Made by a program: the position numbers and the translations under genes
Part shown: positions 32,604 through 37,818 of the stretch, piece after piece
Position numbering within the stretch: the stretch's first letter is position 1
How the letters are laid out: every line of letters starts with the position of its first letter
Notes under the pieces: model-generated
What the model saw: only the letters and a program-made list of their open reading frames with translations
Told to the model about the DNA's origin: nothing
Database searches by the model: none
From: Actinomycetes bacterium
GTDB taxonomy: Bacteria > Actinomycetota > Actinomycetes > S36-B12
Assembly: GCA_024639145.1 (NCBI GenBank)
Contig: JAHEIZ010000027.1
Span: 1-37,818, forward strand
Direction of reading: 5' to 3'
DNA: 37,818 bases

Positions 32604-34121
32604 ATGACCACGGCACTGTCGGTTCGCGACGCAACGAAGATCTTCGGCGGCCAGACCGCACTCGATCACGTGAGCATCGACGTCCAGCCCGGTGAGGTAC
32701 GCGCCCTCGTCGGCCAGAACGGCTGTGGCAAGTCGACCCTGATCAAGATCCTCGCAGGCTTCCACGAGCCTGAGCCCGGCACCTCCGTCACCGTCGGCGG
32801 TGAAGAGCTTGTCTTCTCCAACGCCACTGCGAGCGAGGCCGTGGGCCTGCGCTTCGTCCACCAGGATCTCGGCCTGGTCGCCAACCTCGACGCAGTCGAC
32901 AATATGGCTATCGGCCAGGGCTACATCACCGGTGTGACGAAGACGATCAGCTGGAAGAAGGAGCGCAACGCTGCTCGCGATGCGCTCAAGGAGCTCGGCT
33001 ACGACATCAACGTGCGCATGCCCGTGGGCGGCCTCCAGATGTCCGAGCGCACCGCTGTCGCCATCGCTCGCGCCATGTCGACCCGCGGTAGCGATACCAA
33101 GATGCTCATCCTCGATGAGCCCACCGCCAACCTGCCCGGTGCCGAGGCTCAGCGCCTCTACAAGCTCGTCCGTGGCGTCGCCGATCGCGGTATTGCGGTG
33201 CTGTTCGTGTCGCATCACTTCGACGAGGTCTTCGAGATGGCCGACTCCGTCACCGTATTGCGCGATGCCAAGCACATCATCACTCGTCCGGTCGAGGGCC
33301 TGACTGAAGAAGAGCTCATCGAGCTCGTCGTCGGCCGCAAGCTCGATGAGCACGTCACCGATGCCGAGGCACGCGAGCATGGTGAGCCGATTCTGGAGAT
33401 CAAGGGCGTTTCCGGAGCCTCGGTACAAGATCTCAATCTCACGATCCACGCAGGCGAGGTGGTTGGCTTCGCCGGCATCACCGGCTCCGGTCGTGAGGAA
33501 GTCGCCTCACTGATCTTCGGTGGTCACAACCGAGCCGGCCAGGTCTTCCTTCAGGGCCAGGAGCTCCCCGAGTGCCGCCCCGATGTCTCGATCGATCGCG
33601 GCATCGCGCTCGTTCCTGCGGAGCGTCACGCGAATGCCTCGCTGATGGATCAGACGCTGCGCGAGAACATCACCATCGTGAACCCCGGCCATCACATGAA
33701 TCTCGGATTCCTGCGTCGTAGCTCAGAGCGATCCGACGTCAATGAGTGGCTCGACAAGCTCGATGTCCGCCCGCGCAACTCCGAGTACACGATGGCCCAG
33801 CTTTCCGGCGGCAACCAGCAGAAGGTCGTCATCGCACGCTGGATGCGCCAGGAGCCCAAGGTGCTCATCCTCGATGAGCCCACTCAGGGTGTCGACGTCG
33901 GCGCCAAGGCCGATATCCATCGCCTGGTCGATGAGGCGGCAGCCCAGGGCACCGCAGTCATGGTGGCCTCCACTGATCACGAGGAGCTCGTGCGCGTGTG
34001 CGATCGCGTGATCATCATGCGTCGAGGCAAGGCAGTCGACGTGCTCAAGGGTGCCAAGCTCACCAACGACAACATCACTGCCGCGTCCATCGGCCGTGAC
34101 ACGGGCGAACCCGCCGCCTAA
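32604..34121 (+). CDS. Sugar ABC transporter ATPase with two ABC domains (RbsA/MglA type)
   Basis: The 505-residue protein contains two ABC domains. The first has Walker A GQNGCGKST (37-45), Walker B MLILDEPTANLP and a weak signature (QMSERTAVAIARAM). The second has a degenerate Walker A (GITGSGREEVAS), signature LSGGNQQKVVIARWM and Walker B VLILDEPTQGVDVG. This asymmetry is normal for ribose/galactose-type importers. GGGAGG precedes the ATG. The permease gene follows after 47 bases, but no binding-protein gene is present. The substrate is unknown; pentoses, hexoses, inositol or autoinducer-type ligands are handled by relatives. Confidence 0.88.
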   Translation: MTTALSVRDATKIFGGQTALDHVSIDVQPGEVRALVGQNGCGKSTLIKILAGFHEPEPGTSVTVGGEELVFSNATASEAVGLRFVHQDLGLVANLDAVDNMAIGQGYITGVTKTISWKKERNAARDALKELGYDINVRMPVGGLQMSERTAVAIARAMSTRGSDTKMLILDEPTANLPGAEAQRLYKLVRGVADRGIAVLFVSHHFDEVFEMADSVTVLRDAKHIITRPVEGLTEEELIELVVGRKLDEHVTDAEAREHGEPILEIKGVSGASVQDLNLTIHAGEVVGFAGITGSGREEVASLIFGGHNRAGQVFLQGQELPECRPDVSIDRGIALVPAERHANASLMDQTLRENITIVNPGHHMNLGFLRRSSERSDVNEWLDKLDVRPRNSEYTMAQLSGGNQQKVVIARWMRQEPKVLILDEPTQGVDVGAKADIHRLVDEAAAQGTAVMVASTDHEELVRVCDRVIIMRRGKAVDVLKGAKLTNDNITAASIGRDTGEPAA

Positions 34122-34168
34122 CCCACTGACTACTGCCCCTCAACCTCGAAGAAACCGGAGTCACCTCG

Positions 34169-35143
34169 ATGTCAGAAGTCCAAGCAGCACCCCGCCGCCG
34201 AATTAACTTCGGCTTTGACCGCTTCAGCGGCGTGTACGTGTGGCTCGCCCTCATCATCGTCTTCTCCCTGTGGATCCCCTCGCTGTTCTTCCAGGTCGAC
34301 AACGCGAAGACCGTGCTTGCCTTCCAGGCCGTCAGCGCGATCGTGGCCCTCGGCCTGATCATCCCCGTCGCCGCAGGTGCCTTCGACCTGACCATCGCGG
34401 CCACGATGACAGTCTCCGGCTGCTTCACGTCGTGGGCACTGCTGCAGCATCGCGGTGTGATCTTCGCCGTCGGTGGCGCGATGCTCATCGCGGTCTGCAT
34501 CGGCCTCCTGAATGCGCTCGTAGTCGTGAAGCTGAAGGTTGACTCCTTCATCGGCACCCTGGGCATGAGCTCCGTGCTCGCGGCGGTCGCCTTCATGATC
34601 ACCGGCGGCGGCCAGCAGGTGCTGAGTGAGGACGGCTACGCGCCGTTCCTCGACTTCGCGCGCCAGCAGTGGTTCGGCATCCAGGCCTCGGTCTACTACG
34701 CAGCGGTTATCGCCCTCATCATCTGGTGGGCGCTTGAGTACACCCCGGGTGGTCGTTACCTCTACGCCGTGGGCGGCAACCCGGTCGCCGCTCGCCTCGC
34801 CGGTGTCAAGGTGGGCAAGGTCGTCACCCTCTCCTTCGTCGCCTCCGCAGTGGTGGCGGCATTCGCCGGCATCGTGCTCCTGTCGACCACGGCAACGGGT
34901 ACCACCGACATGGGCACCCCTTACCTGCTGCCGGCATTCTCGGCGGTCTTCCTGGGCGCGACCCAGATCCGTCCGGGTCGCGTCAATGTCGTCGGCACGC
35001 TCGTCGCGATCCTGCTTCTCGCCACAGGTGTCAACGGCCTGCAGCTCGCGGGTGCACCCAGCTACGTCACCCAGCTGTTCAATGGTGCTGCACTGATCAT
35101 CGCCATGGCTCTGGCCGCTCGCACCGCACGTCGTCGGAAGTAA
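34169..35143 (+). CDS. Sugar ABC transporter permease (RbsC type)
   Basis: The 324-residue membrane protein has eight to ten hydrophobic segments and RbsC hallmarks: IPVAAGAFDLTIAATMTVSG, LKVDSFIGTLGMSSVLAAVAF, the coupling loop YAVGGNPVAARLAGVKVGKV and TGVNGLQLAG near the C-terminus. GGAGT lies before the ATG. It forms the channel, presumably as a homodimer, for the ATPase encoded upstream. A strong terminator follows, so the operon as seen has only two genes. Confidence 0.88.
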   Translation: MSEVQAAPRRRINFGFDRFSGVYVWLALIIVFSLWIPSLFFQVDNAKTVLAFQAVSAIVALGLIIPVAAGAFDLTIAATMTVSGCFTSWALLQHRGVIFAVGGAMLIAVCIGLLNALVVVKLKVDSFIGTLGMSSVLAAVAFMITGGGQQVLSEDGYAPFLDFARQQWFGIQASVYYAAVIALIIWWALEYTPGGRYLYAVGGNPVAARLAGVKVGKVVTLSFVASAVVAAFAGIVLLSTTATGTTDMGTPYLLPAFSAVFLGATQIRPGRVNVVGTLVAILLLATGVNGLQLAGAPSYVTQLFNGAALIIAMALAARTARRRK

Positions 35144-35155
35144 TCACTGAGCAAA

Positions 35156-35191
35156 GAAGGGGCGGTGCAGCGAGAGCTGCGCCGCCCCTTC
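35156..35191. terminator. Bidirectional terminator after the sugar permease
   Basis: GAAGGGGCGGTGCAGC (35156-35171) pairs with GCTGCGCCGCCCCTTC (35176-35191), 16 pairs with one wobble and loop GAGA. It lies between convergent genes. Confidence 0.8.
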
Positions 35192-35242
35192 TCTCATGCC
35201 GAGGGGTGAACCCGCGCGGTGAAGGCAGCGGGTGTGGTGTCG

Positions 35243-36097
35243 TTACGGCAGTGGAATCGCGAATGGATGTGCGGCAGCCTCGGCCTTGACCGCATCTGTC
35301 GAAACCCAGTCGAGGGCATTGCCCAGCAGGCGCCGGAACATCTCATCAGCGAAGGTGCCGGGGCCATCGCCCATCAGCAAGGTCGCGATCGGGCTGCGAC
35401 CTGCCGTGGTAGTCCAGCCCATGAGCGAACTGCCGCCATGGAGTCCTCCGTCAGCGGGTCGGCCGGCGCATGTGACTCCCGTCGAGGTGCCGTGGCTGAC
35501 CTCGTCGAAGGTGTCCTGGAAGAGCTCGCCGCTCATGTCGGCGTCATGGCCGAGGATTGGCGTGATGCGGTCGGTGAGCACGGGGGCGAAGTACAGCTCG
35601 TCGTCGACCTCGAAGTCGGTGACCCCGGCGCAGATCGGGTGGTCGGGGGCGGTGACCGTGACCGTGAATGGGCCGACTCGGTAGCCCGAGGACGGCAGGT
35701 CGACCCCCCGCAGCGTGCCGGGTGCGTAGAGGAAGCGACCGCCGATGGCCTCGGCCCAGCCCTCCCAGGCAGGCCAGGAACTGATCGCGTGGTGCAGCAC
35801 GACGACGCCCTGGCCAGCATCGAGGAGGGCCACGAGATCCTCGGCCACGCCGGGCGCCGGGGCGATGGGTTGCGGCGCGACCCCACGCTTGAGGGCCAGG
35901 CCGGGAATGTCGTGAAGGAGAATGGCATCCCACTGCCCGGCGTGCTCGGCGGAGAGCCAGTTCTGGGCAGCGGGCTGGATTGCGTGGGCGAATACCCAGT
36001 CGCGCTCCTGGCAGATGGAGGCGATGGCGCCCAGGAAGTCATCCATGGCGACCCGGTGGCCGCCGGTGATGACCAGGATTCGCTTGGCTGCCGACAT
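35243..36097 (-). CDS. ThuA-like domain protein
   Basis: The 284-residue protein has the ThuA/class I glutamine-amidotransferase-like fold: RILVITGGHRVAMDDFLGAIA, WDAILLHDIPG, GVVVLHHAISSWPAWEGWAEAIGG and the DHPICAGVTDFEVDDELYF segment typical of ThuA proteins. The family is tied to trehalose and other sugar catabolism, probably oxidising 3-keto glycosides or related sugars, but its chemistry is poorly defined. The ATG at 36097 is chosen because GCGGAG lies upstream. It is convergent with the sugar importer, whose cargo it may help use. No trehalose genes are present. Confidence 0.8.
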   Translation of the reverse strand: MSAAKRILVITGGHRVAMDDFLGAIASICQERDWVFAHAIQPAAQNWLSAEHAGQWDAILLHDIPGLALKRGVAPQPIAPAPGVAEDLVALLDAGQGVVVLHHAISSWPAWEGWAEAIGGRFLYAPGTLRGVDLPSSGYRVGPFTVTVTAPDHPICAGVTDFEVDDELYFAPVLTDRITPILGHDADMSGELFQDTFDEVSHGTSTGVTCAGRPADGGLHGGSSLMGWTTTAGRSPIATLLMGDGPGTFADEMFRRLLGNALDWVSTDAVKAEAAAHPFAIPLP

Positions 36098-36162
36098 CGG
36101 AACTCCGCTCGTGGAGGTCGCGCGCATCACGCGCAGGGGGCTGTCGCTACTGGGGTACTTAC

Positions 36163-36182
36163 TATAGTCTGCTTCCTATAAC
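36163..36182 (+). promoter_or_regulatory. Candidate -10 region of the E1 operon
   Basis: TATAGT (36163-36168) and TATAAC (36177-36182) both fit a -10 element upstream of the GAGGAG ribosome site. TATAG and CTATA form short inverted arms. No good -35 is visible, so the choice between them is open. Confidence 0.35.
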
Positions 36183-36198
36183 TGTGAGGAGCTTCTGA

Positions 36199-37221
36199 AT
36201 GACGGAAACCGCAGCCCCGGGCGTGCAGTATGGCCCGCGCGAGGGATACGCCGACCATGTCAGCCGCGAGCTGGTGCTCGAACTGCACCGCACGATGGTG
36301 CGCATCCGTCTGTTCGAGGAGCACTCCGGCAAGCTGGTCGAGTCCGGTGACATGCCCGGCTTCCTGCACTTGTACGTCGGCGAGGAGGCAGTCGCCACCG
36401 GCGTGATGTCGGTCTTCACCGATGCCGATCAGATGACGTCCACGCATCGCGGTCATGGTCACGCCATCGCCAAGGGCGCAGAGTTCCGCCCGATGTTCGC
36501 CGAGCTCTACGGCAAGACCACCGGCTACTGCAAGGGCCGCGGTGGCTCCATGCATATCGGCGATACGCAGAAGGGCATGCTCGGTGCCAACGCGATCGTC
36601 GGCGGCGGAATCCCGATTGCGGTCGGAGCAGCCTTTGCCTCCCAGTACCGCGGCGACGGCACGGTGGCCGCCAGCTTCTTCGGTGACGGCGCCACCAATA
36701 TCGGTGCCTTCCACGAGGCAGTCAACATGGCTGCCGTCTGGGATCTCCCCGTGCTCTTCGTCTGCGAGAACAACGGCTACGCCGAGTTCACCTCGCAGGA
36801 CAATCACATGAAGCTCGAAGACATCGCCGAGCGTGCCGCCTCCTACGGCATCCCGGGAGTTGTCGTCGACGGCATGGATGTCCTCGCCGTGCGCGCCGTA
36901 GCGATTGAGGCCGTCGAGCGTGCCAAGCGCGGTGAGGGCCCGACCCTGATCGAGGCGAAGACCTACCGCTACTTCGATCACCAGGGCATCAAGGGCATGC
37001 GCATCCCCTACCGTGACCCGGCTGAGGTCGAGGCATGGCGCGAGCGCGATGCAATTCGCCTTCTCGAGGCCGTCGGCGTCGCCCGCGGGCTTGTCACCGA
37101 GGTTGAGTTCGCGTCCATCTGGACAGAGACCGAGGCCGAGATCTTCGAGGCGATCGAATTCGCCCGCAACAGCCCAGATCCTGATCCTGCCGACATCCTC
37201 GACGACGTCTACACCGTCTGA
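36199..37221 (+). CDS. 2-oxoacid/acetoin dehydrogenase E1 component, alpha subunit
   Basis: The 340-residue protein has the thiamine-diphosphate motif GDGATNIGAFHEAVNMAAV through ENN (162-192), the RGHGHAIAKGA histidine loop and the CKGRGGSMHI segment seen in AcoA/PdhA-type E1 alpha subunits. The conserved helix RIRLFEEHSGKLVESGDMPGF lies at the N-terminus. It decarboxylates pyruvate, acetoin or a related 2-oxo compound and transfers the acyl unit to the lipoyl E2. GAGGAG lies before the ATG. The beta subunit gene follows after 17 bases. A pyruvate role would fit the pyruvate released by gentisate breakdown. Confidence 0.88.
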   Translation: MTETAAPGVQYGPREGYADHVSRELVLELHRTMVRIRLFEEHSGKLVESGDMPGFLHLYVGEEAVATGVMSVFTDADQMTSTHRGHGHAIAKGAEFRPMFAELYGKTTGYCKGRGGSMHIGDTQKGMLGANAIVGGGIPIAVGAAFASQYRGDGTVAASFFGDGATNIGAFHEAVNMAAVWDLPVLFVCENNGYAEFTSQDNHMKLEDIAERAASYGIPGVVVDGMDVLAVRAVAIEAVERAKRGEGPTLIEAKTYRYFDHQGIKGMRIPYRDPAEVEAWRERDAIRLLEAVGVARGLVTEVEFASIWTETEAEIFEAIEFARNSPDPDPADILDDVYTV

Positions 37222-37238
37222 CATACGAAGGAACTCCT

Positions 37239-37818
37239 GTGACTACCCGCGAACTGACGTACGTCAAGGCCTTCAATGAAGGCATGCACCAGGCGATGGC
37301 CGCTGATCCCGATGTCTTCCTCATCGGTGAGGACGTCGCCGGCTACGGCGGTGTGTTCCACATGTTCGACGGCCTGCTGACCGAGTTCGGTGATAAGCGC
37401 GTCAAGGACACTCCCATTGCCGAGCAGGCCATCATCGGCCTGGGGGTCGGTGCCGCAGCACGTGGCCTGCGCCCCGTGTGCGACCTGATGTTCATGGACT
37501 TCGTCGGGGTCGCGATGGATCAGATCTTCAACCAGGCTGCGAAGATGAAGTACATGTTCGGTGGCGGCGCTCGCGTCCCGCTGACCATTACCACTGCAGG
37601 CGGTGGCGGAATGTCGGCTGCTGCGCAGCACAGCCAGAGCCTCGAGGCCTGGCTCGCGCACATCCCGGGCCTGAAGGTCGCGATGCCCGCCAGCCCTTAC
37701 GACGCCAAGGGCTTGATCGTCGGAGCAATCCGCGACGACAACCCGACCATCGTCGTGATGAACAAGAAGATGCTCGGCGTGAAGGGCCCGGTTCCCGAAG
37801 AGCTGTACGCAATTCCGA
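37239..37818 (+). CDS. 2-oxoacid/acetoin dehydrogenase E1 component, beta subunit (3' end outside window)
   Basis: The reading from GTG 37239 stays open to the window end for 193 residues. It shows the E1 beta pattern: YVKAFNEGMHQAMAADPDVFLIGEDV, DTPIAEQAIIGLGVGAA, PVCDLMFMDFVGVAMDQIFNQAAK, AAAQHSQSLEAWLAHIPGLKV and MPASPYDAKGL. AAGGA lies upstream at about 37227-37232. It pairs with the alpha subunit to form the E1 heterotetramer. The missing part would hold the C-terminal transketolase domain, and the E2 and E3 genes probably follow outside the window. Confidence 0.88.
   Translation, partial: MTTRELTYVKAFNEGMHQAMAADPDVFLIGEDVAGYGGVFHMFDGLLTEFGDKRVKDTPIAEQAIIGLGVGAAARGLRPVCDLMFMDFVGVAMDQIFNQAAKMKYMFGGGARVPLTITTAGGGGMSAAAQHSQSLEAWLAHIPGLKVAMPASPYDAKGLIVGAIRDDNPTIVVMNKKMLGVKGPVPEELYAIP

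Noticed and set aside
32604-36097. A trehalose uptake and use operon, based on the ThuA-like gene next to a sugar importer.
   Set aside because: The ThuA-like gene is on the opposite strand beyond a terminator, the importer is of the ribose rather than the ThuEFGK type, and no trehalose enzyme is present.

Overview
The window is GC-rich (not counted base by base) and reads as the chromosome of a high-GC actinomycete (Actinomycetota). The reasons are the GC-biased codons, frequent GTG starts, long GC-rich terminator stems with short T tracts, a PaaX-type regulator, a stand-alone Lrp ligand-binding protein, and a fused salicylyl-CoA 5-hydroxylase of the type known from Streptomyces. The genus cannot be told. 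Coding density is high and no gap between genes exceeds about 215 bases. No tRNA, rRNA, CRISPR array, transposase or phage gene was seen.

Layout. Bases 1-2700: the 3' part of a PEP-utilising phosphotransferase, a hot-dog thioesterase and a GntR/FCD regulator. Bases 2845-7513: a complete branched-chain-amino-acid-type ABC importer (lipoprotein, two ATPases, two permeases). Bases 7580-13615, minus strand: gentisate-1,2-dioxygenase-like protein, a beta-decarboxylating dehydrogenase and both subunits of an indolepyruvate oxidoreductase. Bases 13751-16434, plus strand: nitrilase, FAH-family hydrolase and maleate cis-trans isomerase. Bases 16601-20226: a small Lrp-like protein, a fused salicylyl-CoA 5-hydroxylase/oxidoreductase and a cyclase-family hydrolase. 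Bases 20284-23501: two divergent phytoene-desaturase-like flavoproteins. Bases 23539-27931: a PaaX-like regulator, a RutA-like flavin monooxygenase, an AraC regulator and two flavin reductases. Bases 28019-32435: a zinc alcohol dehydrogenase, a protein of unknown function and a PPDK-like protein with a degenerate ATP-binding half. Bases 32604-36097: a ribose-type ABC ATPase and permease with no binding protein, and a ThuA-like protein. Bases 36199 to the end: E1 alpha and the start of E1 beta of a pyruvate/acetoin dehydrogenase complex.

How the genes fit together (inference). The core looks like an aromatic-acid catabolic island. An aryl-CoA is hydroxylated by the fused flavoprotein, a thioesterase frees gentisate, the dioxygenase opens the ring, the FAH-family hydrolase splits maleylpyruvate to pyruvate and maleate, and maleate isomerase yields fumarate. 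This would be a maleate branch with no maleylpyruvate isomerase. The Liv-type importer may bring in the aromatic acid. It shares an 11-base box (TTGATCAAATG) with the control region between the dioxygenase and nitrilase operons. The indolepyruvate oxidoreductase, nitrilase, cyclase-family hydrolase, RutA-like monooxygenase and twin flavoproteins suggest that several aromatic or N-containing substrates feed the island, but their substrates cannot be read from sequence. Starts were chosen by ribosome binding sites and family alignment from memory; no database search was run.
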